Below the pieces are notes generated by a model, which saw only the letters and a list, made by a program, of their open reading frames with translations, was not told the DNA's origin and ran no database searches. DNA of 15,670 nt, taken from positions 1 through 15,670 of the forward strand of contig CALCRD010000383.1 in NCBI GenBank assembly GCA_937894355.1, given 5' to 3'. The position numbers were made by a program, and so were the translations under genes. Shown here piece by piece: positions 1 through 7,737 of the stretch (within the stretch, counting starts at the first letter, position 1; each line of letters opens with the position of its first letter). The stretch comes from an uncultured Bacillus sp. (lineage in GTDB: Bacteria; Bacillota; Bacilli; Bacillales; Cytobacillaceae).

Positions 1-1
1 A

Positions 2-34
2 ACGGCTGAAAAAATTAGTGGCGATTTGAATTAA
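2..34 (+). CDS. possible C-terminal end of an upstream gene (partial)
   Basis: Frame 2 reads ten codons (TAEKISGDLN) into a TAA stop and is followed about 65 bases later by a strong terminator. It could be the tail of a plus-strand gene that starts outside the window. The fragment is too short to assign a family, and frame 3 also gives a short open stretch, so this is weak. Confidence 0.2.
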   Translation, partial: TAEKISGDLN

Positions 35-99
35 TCTTAAAATCGGCAGGACCTTGGTCAGGAGCCACCATCAAGAAATTCGTTTTAACCTAACTATTA

Positions 100-128
100 A
101 AAAACCCATTGCACGCCAATGGGTTTTT
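100..128. terminator. bidirectional intrinsic terminator
   Basis: A perfect 12-bp stem (AAAAACCCATTG / CAATGGGTTTTT) has a 5-base loop and T-runs in both directions. It sits between a possible plus-strand gene end at 34 and the stop of the minus-strand methionine gamma-lyase at 181, so it can serve both. Confidence 0.85.
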
Positions 129-180
129 CGTTTACCGTCAAAAATCCGACATTTGTAGTTACAATTTTATTACGGAAGAA

Positions 181-1371
181 TTATAGATTTATTTTATTAA
201 GAGCAGCCTCTAAATCCGCTTTTATATCCTCCCATGCTTCAAGACCAACCGATAATCTCAGCAACGTATCGCTTATCCCCATTTTTTCACGTTCTTCTTT
301 AGGAATAACCGCATGAGTCATCGTAGCCGGATGTTGAATTAACGTCTCTGCATCACCAAGACTCACAGCAATTTTAATCAACTTCAACTTATTCAAAAAT
401 GACTGCGCCGTTTCCTTTGTTCCTTTTAAAGTAAAAGAAATCAAACCGCCGGCCTTTTTCATTTGTTTCATCATAATCGAGTAATCGCGGTGTTCGGGAT
501 CGCCTGGGTAAAAAACAGCGTCAATCTTCGGATGGCCTTTTAAAAAATCAAAAATCCTCGCTGCATTTTCACAATGCCGGTCCAACCTAACCGCCAATGT
601 TTTCAATCCCCGCAACAACAGCCAAGCATCAAACGGCGAGATAATACCACCAATATCCTTTTGTGTCGTCCGTGCAACCTTCCTAATAAACTCCCTACTC
701 CCAATCGCCAATCCGGCAATCACATCACCATGACCACTTATATATTTAGTGGCACTATGGATGACAACATCACAGCCAAGGGTTAATGGAGTTTGTAAAT
801 AAGGCGAACAAAAAGTATTATCAACCACCACCAGAATCCCTTTTTCCTTAGCCACACCCGCCACCATCACTAAATCAACCAGCTGCATCGTCGGATTAAT
901 CGGAGTTTCGATATAAATGCAAGCCGTATTGGGCCGTATTTCCTGCTCCAGTAATTCCCGTGAATTCATTAACGAAAAATCGTGATCAATCCCATACTTT
1001 CGCTTGAATAATTCCAACAAACCAAACGTACAACCATAAACGCCTTTAGAACAAAGAATATGATCACCCGTTTTCGTCAAAGCCACCAATACAGCTGAAA
1101 CCGCCGCCATCCCCGAAGAAAAAGCTAAAGCTGCCTCCCCTTTTTCAATAACCGCCATCCGCTCCTCAAGAATCTTGACCGTTGGATTTCCCAAGCGCGA
1201 ATAAACAAAGCCATCCTCAAGTCCAGCAAACCGCTTTTCCCCTTGCTCCGCACTAGTGAACGAGAAAGTCGAAGTTTGATACAATGGCGGCACCACACTC
1301 CCCTGATGTTCATTCGATTCATACCCAGCATGAATGACCTCTGTTTCAAAACGAAAATTATTGTCTTCCAT
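181..1371 (-). CDS. mgl: methionine gamma-lyase (PLP-dependent)
   Basis: This is a 396-residue Cys/Met-metabolism PLP enzyme, full length for the family (about 390-400). It should cleave L-methionine to methanethiol, 2-oxobutyrate and ammonia in the cytoplasm. Visible residues are the YSRLGNPT motif (Y57, R59, which contact the PLP phosphate of the neighbouring subunit), D184 in VVVDNTF, and the Schiff-base lysine K209 in SATKY. The catalytic tyrosine is Y112 in VYGCTF. C114 in that motif matches the cysteine typical of methionine gamma-lyases (C116 in the Pseudomonas putida enzyme); cystathionine lyases and synthases usually have Gly there. All these positions are offset by two from P. putida numbering. 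Start: GGGAG lies about 10 bases upstream of the ATG. No partner gene or SAM riboswitch is visible, and the gene stands alone between terminators. A cystathionine gamma-lyase role is less likely but not excluded. Confidence 0.85.
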   Translation of the reverse strand: MEDNNFRFETEVIHAGYESNEHQGSVVPPLYQTSTFSFTSAEQGEKRFAGLEDGFVYSRLGNPTVKILEERMAVIEKGEAALAFSSGMAAVSAVLVALTKTGDHILCSKGVYGCTFGLLELFKRKYGIDHDFSLMNSRELLEQEIRPNTACIYIETPINPTMQLVDLVMVAGVAKEKGILVVVDNTFCSPYLQTPLTLGCDVVIHSATKYISGHGDVIAGLAIGSREFIRKVARTTQKDIGGIISPFDAWLLLRGLKTLAVRLDRHCENAARIFDFLKGHPKIDAVFYPGDPEHRDYSIMMKQMKKAGGLISFTLKGTKETAQSFLNKLKLIKIAVSLGDAETLIQHPATMTHAVIPKEEREKMGISDTLLRLSVGLEAWEDIKADLEAALNKINL

Positions 1372-1458
1372 TCGGAATCCACTCCCACAAATCGCTTTTT
1401 TTGGGCCTTTTTCCTATATTATGATGGCAAACCCTAATTTGAAATTACTTTTGTAAAA

Positions 1459-1502
1459 AAAAACCTGCCAACATCCCCAAACAGTGGATGCAGCAGGTTT
1501 TT
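1459..1502 (-). terminator. intrinsic terminator after the YjbR-like gene
   Basis: An outer 10-bp stem (AAAAACCTGC / GCAGGTTTTT) and an inner CATCC/GGATG stem flank a small internal loop. An A-run on the plus strand gives a T-run on the minus strand, and there is also a T-run on the plus side. It ends the 1563-1922 unit, so the lyase downstream probably has its own promoter in 1372-1458. I could not identify a convincing -35/-10 pair there. Confidence 0.75.
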
Positions 1503-1562
1503 CCTTTTCCCCTTATCAGCAAAACTCTTAGATCTTTTCAGTATGTAAACTAATGATTCCAA

Positions 1563-1922
1563 TCAGTTCTCTATCTTCGGAAGCATTGATAATTTTACTT
1601 TTGTTAAATGATAACTTTTTCTTATCATTTCGTATATTTCTTCTTCTGGAATGGTACCGTCTAGAATAATTGAATTCCAATGATCTTTATTTAGATGGTA
1701 TGCTGGAACGACCGAACTGTAAAGTTGACGCCAAAAATCCCGCCAACCGGGTTCGCACTTCAAATTTATCCAAATATGTTCCTCTTTTTCAAAGATCCAT
1801 GCAAACACTTTCCGGTTATCTTTGTGTCGCATCAATGTCCAATTCTTATCACGAAACGGATAATCTTCATACGTGTTTTCTAATGATAAACAGTAATCAA
1901 TAGCTTCCTCTCTCATTTTCAT
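1563..1922 (-). CDS. MmcQ/YjbR family protein
   Basis: A 119-residue soluble protein of the MmcQ/YjbR family, which has a CyaY-like fold with a proposed nucleic-acid-binding role and no settled function. Family marks are the N-terminal YPFRDKNW segment (about 21-28), a strand that ends in INLKCEPG (about 52-59), and VVPAYHLNKDHWNSIILDG (about 71-89). That last segment is the most conserved part of the family. The length is typical. Start: AAGGAGG lies 8 bases before the ATG, and an ATG two codons further in is less well spaced. It is monocistronic: a terminator follows, and a pirin terminator lies upstream. Confidence 0.8.
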   Translation of the reverse strand: MKMREEAIDYCLSLENTYEDYPFRDKNWTLMRHKDNRKVFAWIFEKEEHIWINLKCEPGWRDFWRQLYSSVVPAYHLNKDHWNSIILDGTIPEEEIYEMIRKSYHLTKVKLSMLPKIEN

Positions 1923-1993
1923 TGGTTACACCTCCTTCAACAAACAAATATTCAAGCTTTCTTAAAAATTACCCATTAACTTTTCTTATTCTA

Positions 1994-2021
1994 AATATAG
2001 TTGCAATCTAGTCTTAAACAA
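1994..2021 (-). promoter_or_regulatory. candidate sigma-A promoter of the YjbR-like gene
   Basis: On the minus strand, TTGTTT and TATATT are separated by 16 bases and lie about 70 bases upstream of the start codon. They fall between the pirin terminator and the YjbR-like gene. The match is moderate. Confidence 0.4.
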
Positions 2022-2041
2022 TGGTCCGATTGCTGAAAAAG

Positions 2042-2067
2042 AAAAATCCTGCATAAACAGGATTTTT
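2042..2067 (-). terminator. intrinsic terminator after pirin
   Basis: A perfect 10-bp stem (AAAAATCCTG / CAGGATTTTT) with a 6-base loop has T-runs on both sides. It lies about 90 bases beyond the pirin stop. Confidence 0.8.
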
Positions 2068-2157
2068 AATCAAACTTTTTTAAAGCGGAACATCTTTTTA
2101 CCAAATCTACAAAATGAGCTCAATTCTGACACAGAATACTCCCTTGCCTTTAGTAAC

Positions 2158-2865
2158 TTAAGCTTGTTGTTTCTCCAACTCTATCAATAGAATATGCGAT
2201 GTTTCAGTTGCCTTAATCGTAATATCTTCTTCAACAATCTCCATGGCATCACGGATATCTAGGCTAATACCATTGATTTCTGAACTTCCTTCAATTTGCA
2301 CTAAATATGCCTGTCTTCCCTTTGGAACAGGGAATTCAATTTCCCGCCCCTTATCCAATTCAATCACGTGAAAATTGGCGTCCTGATTAATTTTTATTGG
2401 AGCATTCCCAGCTTTATTTGAAACAATCGGCAACCACTTATTTTTCCGGTCTTCCCAATTAAATCGGTAATCACCATAGTTTGGCTCATAGCCAGTCCGA
2501 TCAGGTAGAATCCAAATTTGCAAAAGTCTCGCTGTCTGATCACCTAAATTATGCTCACTATGAAGCACACCTGTTCCGGCACTCATATATTGAACCTGAC
2601 CACGAGTAATCTCGTTCTTATTCCCCATACTATCACCATGGGTTAACTTTCCATCAACAACATAGGAGATAATCTCCATGTCTTTATGTGGATGAGTACC
2701 AAAACCGGTTCCCGCTGCAATCAAATCGTCATTAATGACCCGTAACTTTCCAAAATTAATATTTTCCGGATTATAATACTCGGCAAACGAAAAATGAAAT
2801 ATACTTCTCAACCAACCAAGATTACTACGACACATATTATTGCTAGCTATTTTTTTTAACATCAT
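2158..2865 (-). CDS. pirin family protein (YhaK/YhhW-like bicupin)
   Basis: A 235-residue cupin protein of the pirin family with the usual length. The N-terminal cupin carries the metal ligands of bacterial pirins: H58 and H60 in GTHPHKDME, then H102 and E104 in AGTGVLHSEHN. These match His57, His59, His101 and Glu103 of E. coli YhhW. The C-terminal cupin (about 150-235) lacks metal motifs, as is normal. Related proteins have quercetin 2,3-dioxygenase activity in vitro, but the physiological substrate is usually unknown and often tied to redox or electrophile stress. Two adjacent ATGs could start it; AAAGGGGAG is 4 bases from the first and 7 from the second (2862), so the second is slightly favoured. 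The promoter carries a tandem operator (see 2932-2968), which suggests repression by a small-molecule-sensing regulator encoded elsewhere. Confidence 0.85.
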   Translation of the reverse strand: MMLKKIASNNMCRSNLGWLRSIFHFSFAEYYNPENINFGKLRVINDDLIAAGTGFGTHPHKDMEIISYVVDGKLTHGDSMGNKNEITRGQVQYMSAGTGVLHSEHNLGDQTARLLQIWILPDRTGYEPNYGDYRFNWEDRKNKWLPIVSNKAGNAPIKINQDANFHVIELDKGREIEFPVPKGRQAYLVQIEGSSEINGISLDIRDAMEIVEEDITIKATETSHILLIELEKQQA

Positions 2866-2931
2866 TGTTCTCCCCTTTAGAATTGATTTTCTTAAAAAGC
2901 ACAGGATATTATTGTTCCTAAACCTAGCCTT

Positions 2932-2968
2932 AAAATATCTTTAATTAAAATATCTTTAATTAAGGATA
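2932..2968. promoter_or_regulatory. tandem palindromic operator in the pirin promoter
   Basis: A 15-base unit (AAATATCTTTAATTA) occurs twice head to tail with period 15 (2933-2947 and 2948-2962). The promoter-proximal copy extends into a near-perfect palindrome, TATCTTTAATTAAGGATA (2951-2968). It lies just downstream of the pirin -10, over the expected start point, which is the position for a repressor. The size and symmetry resemble MarR-family operators such as MhqR sites, but the regulator is not in the window. Confidence 0.6.
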
Positions 2969-2997
2969 ATATTATAATAATGACTTCTTTTTGTCAA
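2969..2997 (-). promoter_or_regulatory. sigma-A promoter of pirin
   Basis: A consensus TTGACA (minus strand, 2992-2997) is followed after 17 bases by TAATAT (2969-2974). A perfect TATAAT also lies at 2971-2976, with 15-base spacing. It is about 105-130 bases upstream of the gene and directly abuts the operator palindrome. Confidence 0.7.
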
Positions 2998-3000
2998 ATC

Positions 3001-3227
3001 AATTGTTTCCTTTTAATAAAACATAAAATATATGACAGGGTAATTCGCTCTTTTGTCGAATTTATATAAATATAGTTTTTTTAGTGAAAATTCTATTTTT
3101 TTCCCGAAGGGCAGGAGAAATCAGGGGTAATCCCAAAAAATCCGAATTAATTCATTCAATATTTGTTTTAAGGGCAAAAAAATCATCTGAATCTTTCATC
3201 ATTAACACATAGGAAGGTGGGAAAGCC
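3001..3227. other. intergenic, upstream of the P-type ATPase
   Basis: This stretch is very A/T-rich and has no gene. It must hold the ATPase promoter, but no -35/-10 pair stands out. The ribosome binding site AAGGTGG lies 7 bases before the ATG at 3228. Confidence 0.4.
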
Positions 3228-5900
3228 ATGTGGTTTACCAAAAGTGGGACAGACGTTATCGAAGCCTTGAGTACTAATCCAGAAACAGGCCTTTCAAGTA
3301 CCGAAGCCAAAAATCGTCTCGAAACGTATGGAGCCAATGAATTTAGTGAACATAAAAAGCCGTCTATGTTCATGCTGTTTTTGGAACAAATCAAAAGTCC
3401 GTTAATCTACATCTTAATCGTGGCGGCAGGCATTTCGATTATAGTGGGTGAATATAGCGATTCCATCATTATTGTAATCGTCATATTACTTAATGCAACC
3501 ATAGGAGTTATCCAGGAAGCGAAAGCCGAAAAAGCTTTAGAAGAATTAAAGAAGATGACTACACCCAAGGCAATTGTCAAGCGCGATGGCATTATTAAAG
3601 AGATTCCCTCGGAACAGGTCGTTCCAGGCGATATTATTATCATTGACGCCGGGCGGTTTATCCCCGCTGACTTACGTTTAATTGAAACAGCAAATTTAAA
3701 AATCGAAGAATCTTCGTTGACTGGAGAATCTGTACCTGTAGATAAAGAAGCACACTGGCAGGCAGAAGCTGAGATTCCCCTAGGTGACCAGCGCAATATG
3801 GCTTTTATGTCAACAGTTTCTACATATGGACGCGGAGTTGGAGTTGTCGTCCACACCGGAATGAAAACGGAAATTGGTCAAATTGCCGAGATGCTTGGCA
3901 GTAAAGAACGCCAATTTACCCCTTTGCAGCTTAAATTAGCTGAGCTAGGGAAAATTCTAGGAATCGGTGCCGTTGTTATTTCGGCCGTCATCTTTTTAAT
4001 TGGCTTTTTCCAGGGAAGAGATCCCTTAGACATGTTCTTAATTGCTGTCAGTCTTGCGGTTGCAGCAATTCCCGAAGGACTTCCTGCTATTGTAACGATT
4101 GTCCTGGCCCTAGGTGTTCAGAGAATGATCAAACGGCGAGCCGTGGTCCGTAAATTACCGGCCGTAGAAACACTCGGAGCAGTTAGCGTCATTTGTTCCG
4201 ATAAAACGGGAACACTTACGCAAAATAAAATGACCGTAACCAAAGTCTATGTCGATGGTGCCTATATCCCAATTGAGACAGTCGCTGTAAACACACCTAA
4301 TGAACAACGTTTTTTTGATGCTATGTCACTATGTAATGATGCCATCTCGACTGATGCGGAACAATCAGGTGACCCTACAGAAATCGCCCTAGTTGCTGCT
4401 GCACGAAAAGTTGGTTTCGATAAACAGGAGTTAGACAAAAAATACCCTCGTGTTTTTGAAGTAGCCTTTGACTCCGAGCGAAAAATGATGACTACGGTTC
4501 ATCAGCAGCCAGAGGGTTACTATTGTATGGTCAAAGGTGCCTTAGAAAGCATCCTGCCCTTGACCTCATCCATCATGTATAACGGAGAAAAAATTGACTT
4601 TACCTTTGCCGAAAGTGAAAAAGTAAAGGCCCAGGCCAACGCCATGTCTGATGATGCACTACGTGTTCTAGCGCTAGCATACAAAGAAGTAAAATCATCA
4701 GCTGACTTTACGCCAGAAAAGCTCGAAAGTGACCTTGTCTTACTCGGACTTGTTGGGATGATTGATCCACCTCGAGAAGAAGTCAAGGCTTCCATAGAGG
4801 AATGTAAAAATGCGGGAATCCGAACGGTTATGATTACCGGCGATCACCAAAAAACAGCCTTCGCCATTGCTAAAGAACTAGGAATCGCAACTGAAGAAAA
4901 TGAAACCATGTCTGGTTCGGAGCTTAATACGCTTAGTGAAAACCAGCTCTTCGAACAAGTAAAAAAGGTACGTGTCTTTGCCCGAGTTTCTCCTGAGCAT
5001 AAAGTAAAAATTGTCAAAGCTCTCAAAAAAAACGGTGAAATTGTTTCCATGACTGGTGACGGTGTTAATGACGCCCCATCATTGCAACAAGCAGATGTAG
5101 GTGTGGCCATGGGAATGAGTGGAACTGATGTTGCCAAGGGTGCAGCGGATATCGTGCTAACCGATGACAACTTTGCCACCATTGTCGCCGCCGTTGAAGA
5201 AGGTCGTAATATTTACCAAAATATCAAGAAATCAATTCTGTTTTTACTTTCCTGTAATCTCGGTGAAATTATCACCCTATTCTTTGCCATTTTACTAGGC
5301 TGGCCGGCACCACTTACCGCCATTCATATCTTATGGGTCAATTTAATCACCGACACCTTGCCAGCAATCTCGCTTGGGCTTGACCCAGATGATCCCGATG
5401 TCATGAAAGCTAAACCACGATCCATTAAAGAAAGTATTTTTGCCCATGGCAGTGGTTCATTTACCCTAGTCAACGGAATTCTAATCGGGCTAATCACCCT
5501 ATTTGCTTTTATTGCTGGCCTAAGTCTATACACAGGTGCTAATTCAATCTTTTCAATCGATTTCGGCCATATATCAGAGGGTGCACTCATGCATGCCCAA
5601 ACCATGGCATTTATCACTCTTAGCATTTCCCAACTGTTTCACGCTTTAAATTTACGAAGCAACCAGAAATCCATCTTCCAAGTCGGCTTATTTACCAACA
5701 AATACCTAATAGGATCGATTTTGCTTGGAATCACGATTCAAGCAGCCTTGGTCAACATTCCCGTATTCAATAAAATATTCGGAATCAACGTCCTAACACC
5801 GAAGGATTGGATATTCGTCATCACCCTTTCACTGCTTCCAGTCATTTTCAATGAGCTCTGGAAAGCCGGAAAACGAATTTTCAACGGCCATCAGGACTAA
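3228..5900 (+). CDS. calcium-transporting P-type ATPase (type IIA, YloB/LMCA1-like)
   Basis: An 890-residue membrane pump, full length for bacterial SERCA-like ATPases, predicted to drive Ca2+ out of the cytoplasm. In order: cation-ATPase N domain (about 1-50), TM1-2 (about 56-95), actuator domain with TGES (165-168), TM3-4 with PEGLP (282-286), phosphorylation site CSDKTGTLT (D325), nucleotide domain with KGALE (436-440), hinge TGDGVNDAP (609-617), and TM5-10. Ion-site residues of Ca2+ pumps are present: E283 in TM4, N677 and E680 in TM5 (CNLGE), N705, T708 and D709 in TM6 (NLITD). In TM8 the position of SERCA E908 is Q802 (SISQLFHALN), as in PMCA-type pumps, so one Ca2+ per cycle is inferred. 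Start: AAGGTGG is 7 bases before the ATG. The gene is monocistronic, with a strong terminator downstream. Mn2+ as an additional substrate cannot be excluded. Confidence 0.9.
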   Translation: MWFTKSGTDVIEALSTNPETGLSSTEAKNRLETYGANEFSEHKKPSMFMLFLEQIKSPLIYILIVAAGISIIVGEYSDSIIIVIVILLNATIGVIQEAKAEKALEELKKMTTPKAIVKRDGIIKEIPSEQVVPGDIIIIDAGRFIPADLRLIETANLKIEESSLTGESVPVDKEAHWQAEAEIPLGDQRNMAFMSTVSTYGRGVGVVVHTGMKTEIGQIAEMLGSKERQFTPLQLKLAELGKILGIGAVVISAVIFLIGFFQGRDPLDMFLIAVSLAVAAIPEGLPAIVTIVLALGVQRMIKRRAVVRKLPAVETLGAVSVICSDKTGTLTQNKMTVTKVYVDGAYIPIETVAVNTPNEQRFFDAMSLCNDAISTDAEQSGDPTEIALVAAARKVGFDKQELDKKYPRVFEVAFDSERKMMTTVHQQPEGYYCMVKGALESILPLTSSIMYNGEKIDFTFAESEKVKAQANAMSDDALRVLALAYKEVKSSADFTPEKLESDLVLLGLVGMIDPPREEVKASIEECKNAGIRTVMITGDHQKTAFAIAKELGIATEENETMSGSELNTLSENQLFEQVKKVRVFARVSPEHKVKIVKALKKNGEIVSMTGDGVNDAPSLQQADVGVAMGMSGTDVAKGAADIVLTDDNFATIVAAVEEGRNIYQNIKKSILFLLSCNLGEIITLFFAILLGWPAPLTAIHILWVNLITDTLPAISLGLDPDDPDVMKAKPRSIKESIFAHGSGSFTLVNGILIGLITLFAFIAGLSLYTGANSIFSIDFGHISEGALMHAQTMAFITLSISQLFHALNLRSNQKSIFQVGLFTNKYLIGSILLGITIQAALVNIPVFNKIFGINVLTPKDWIFVITLSLLPVIFNELWKAGKRIFNGHQD

Positions 5901-5963
5901 AGAACATTTTTATTAAAAAAACAAGTCAACCCTCGGGTTCTATCTGAGAATTTTTTTCAATTT

Positions 5964-5998
5964 CCGCACGGAGTTTTGCATGCCGTGCGGTTTTTTTT
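5964..5998 (+). terminator. intrinsic terminator after the Ca2+ ATPase
   Basis: A perfect CCGCACGG / CCGTGCGG stem with an 11-base loop is followed by eight Ts. Confidence 0.9.
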
Positions 5999-6080
5999 AT
6001 TAGTAATCATCCTAGTTACTTATTCCTTGCTTCGTTTGGTCTCTGAATGATCCTTCTTTTTCAGTATAGGGATTTCTACC

Positions 6081-6110
6081 TTCGCATACTCTAAGTTTAA
6101 GCATTATAAT
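6081..6110 (+). promoter_or_regulatory. candidate sigma-A promoter of the 6145-7444 unit
   Basis: TTCGCA (6081-6086) is separated by 18 bases from a perfect TATAAT (6105-6110), about 35 bases upstream of the start codon. The -35 is only a 4/6 match. Confidence 0.5.
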
Positions 6111-6144
6111 AAACTAACACTTGATATCCTTCGGAAGGCGGTGA

Positions 6145-6741
6145 ATGATAAAATTGAAACGGAAATTGGTCATGATCATTTGTTTATTGTACGTATTGTT
6201 TATGGGTTCTCTTGCTATTTTTTATTTTATAAATAATGAATCGTTTAAGGCCCTGGTTGCACTTGGAGGGGTTGGCTGCGGTGCAGTTCCATTGCTTTTG
6301 GCAATTTTCACTAAATGGAAATTTAATCTGCCCCTAATCATTTCCTATATTGTATTCTTATTTTCTTCACAATACTTAGGTTCGATTTTAGGATGGTATG
6401 GAAATGGCTGGTGGGACACGTTTCTGCATTTGCTTAGTGGCTCTCTGCTTGCTTTTGCTGGAATTGCTATCTATGAGCGACTAGTCCAAAGAGAAGCTAC
6501 TAAAAAAATTTCACCATTGTTTGTCTTCCTTTTCATCCTATCATTTGCTGTATTCGGCGGAGTCTTATGGGAGGTCTATGAATTTAGTTCTGATGAATTA
6601 TTTGATATGACCCTCCAAGGCGGTGGAAATAAAGACACCATGGTCGATTTACTTGCCGATTCCATCGGTGGGTTGATTATTGCTTGTTGGGTCGGGGTAC
6701 GGACAAAAATAAAACTAAAAAAACAAAGTCCCGTCCATTAA
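6145..6741 (+). CDS. DUF2238/YjdF-like integral membrane protein
   Basis: A 198-residue protein with about six predicted membrane segments (about 8-29, 35-54, 60-82, 92-111, 124-145, 170-187). Conserved-looking polar residues sit at membrane edges: WWDTFLH (W90, D91, H95), GGVLWEVYEF (W142, E143) and a C-terminal DTMVDLLADSIGG. This W-D-x-x-x-H plus WE-x-x-E plus D-T-M-x-D arrangement is how I recognise the DUF2238/YjdF membrane family, whose function is unknown. Start: AAGGCGG lies just before the ATG. It is followed after 16 bases by the SDR-like gene, with no terminator between, so the two are likely co-transcribed. No substrate can be proposed. Confidence 0.6.
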   Translation: MIKLKRKLVMIICLLYVLFMGSLAIFYFINNESFKALVALGGVGCGAVPLLLAIFTKWKFNLPLIISYIVFLFSSQYLGSILGWYGNGWWDTFLHLLSGSLLAFAGIAIYERLVQREATKKISPLFVFLFILSFAVFGGVLWEVYEFSSDELFDMTLQGGGNKDTMVDLLADSIGGLIIACWVGVRTKIKLKKQSPVH

Positions 6742-6757
6742 GATTTGGAGTGAAATT

Positions 6758-7444
6758 ATGCCAACTACTATTAAAACTGCTTTACTTGTAGGTGCCAGTG
6801 GTTTGGTCGGTCATGAGCTAGTGAATATCATTCTTGAAAACCCAGATTATGAAACACTTACAATATTAGTCCGCAAACGAATGGATGTTGAGCACCCAAA
6901 ATTAGTGCAAATCGAAGTTGATTTTAACAGACTGGAGGCATACAAAGACTTTTTTTCAGTTACCGATGTTTTCTGCTGTCTGGGAACAACGATAAAGAAA
7001 GCCGGTTCCCAAGCTGCCTTTAGAAAGGTCGATTTTGAATACCCACTTGTTATGGCTAATTTAGCAAAAGAGCAAGGTGCTCAAAAATTCCTTATGATTA
7101 CCGCAATAGGAGCGGATGCCCACTCCAAGGTTTTTTATAGCCGAGTTAAGGGGGAGATAGAACAGGAGATTAAGCAACTTGGTTTAGCTTCTGTTCACTT
7201 TTTCCAACCCTCTTTATTGCTTGGAAATCGATCAGAATTTCGGTTAGGAGAAAAATTAGCGATGATTGTGAGCCCTATCTTTGGCATCCTCATGGTGGGG
7301 AGTTTGCGGAAGTATAAACCTGTTAAAGCAAAAGAAGTTGCCATGGCCATGCAGATAATCGCGCAACGACCACTTACTGGCACTTTTACCTACCAATCCG
7401 ATTCCATTATAGATCTCAGTCAACAAGAAAAACCGCACGCGTGA
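6758..7444 (+). CDS. NAD(P)-binding atypical SDR (HTATIP2/YraR-like oxidoreductase)
   Basis: A 228-residue Rossmann-fold protein. The dinucleotide-binding glycine motif is GASGLVG (12-18) after a hydrophobic first strand. CLGTT (74-78) follows the fourth strand, and Y127xxxK131 (YSRVK) is the SDR catalytic pair. PSLLLGNR (about 151-158) is typical of the TIP30/HTATIP2-like subgroup of extended or atypical SDRs. The substrate is unknown; these are usually annotated as epimerase-like or NAD(P)H-binding proteins. Start: GGAG lies 7 bases before the ATG. It is the second gene of a two-gene unit with the membrane protein at 6145. Its last codons form the left arm of the downstream terminator. Confidence 0.75.
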   Translation: MPTTIKTALLVGASGLVGHELVNIILENPDYETLTILVRKRMDVEHPKLVQIEVDFNRLEAYKDFFSVTDVFCCLGTTIKKAGSQAAFRKVDFEYPLVMANLAKEQGAQKFLMITAIGADAHSKVFYSRVKGEIEQEIKQLGLASVHFFQPSLLLGNRSEFRLGEKLAMIVSPIFGILMVGSLRKYKPVKAKEVAMAMQIIAQRPLTGTFTYQSDSIIDLSQQEKPHA

Positions 7445-7466
7445 ACTGGTCAGCGTACGGTTTTTT
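7428..7466. terminator. bidirectional terminator overlapping a gene end
   Basis: Two 13-base arms (AAAAACCGCACGC / GCGTACGGTTTTT) pair with one mismatch around a 12-base loop. The loop contains the stop codon of the plus-strand SDR gene. T-runs on both strands let it also end the minus-strand small gene that stops at 7499. Confidence 0.8.
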
Positions 7467-7498
7467 AAGTTTATGGAATAACTTTTTATAAGTAAAGC

Positions 7499-7660
7499 TT
7501 ATGTTTGAGTAGGCGAGTCAGTGCGAACCAGGTATTTCTCCAAAAGTTCTAGCTCATCTTTTTTTTGATCTTCGGGGTCCTGTCCATTGTTATTCCGATT
7601 CATAATTTGGGCACTTTTTATATTAGCTTGCAGTTTTTTGTTATTTTTATATTCCGCCAA
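7499..7660 (-). CDS. 53-residue hydrophilic small protein, TTG start
   Basis: A short gene with an excellent ribosome binding site: AGGAGG lies 8 bases before a TTG start. The product begins MAEYKNNKKLQAN, is rich in Asn, Lys, Gln and Glu, has an acidic helix-prone stretch DQKKDELELLEKYL (about 31-44), and lacks a signal peptide, Cys residues or a membrane segment. I do not recognise a family. It lies 77 bases downstream of the ABC exporter stop with no terminator between, and ends at the shared terminator 7428-7466. It is therefore either the last gene of the exporter unit or has its own weak promoter. The near-consensus ribosome site, clean frame and terminator make it more than a chance ORF. 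Confidence 0.65.
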   Translation of the reverse strand: MAEYKNNKKLQANIKSAQIMNRNNNGQDPEDQKKDELELLEKYLVRTDSPTQT

Positions 7661-7737
7661 AACCTCACCTCCTAATTACTATATAGCCTATGTAGATATA
7701 AAGTAACTATCCGTTGAGGATGATGAGTTGTATATGA

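Noticed and set aside
1372..1562. SAM or T-box riboswitch before the methionine gamma-lyase
   Set aside because: The hairpin at 1459-1502 is explained as the terminator of the YjbR-like gene, and no conserved riboswitch core or T-box sequence is visible.
3407..5626. Several 90-150-codon minus-strand open frames within the Ca2+ ATPase
   Set aside because: They are reverse-frame shadows of a clearly conserved pump gene and lack ribosome binding sites and family features.
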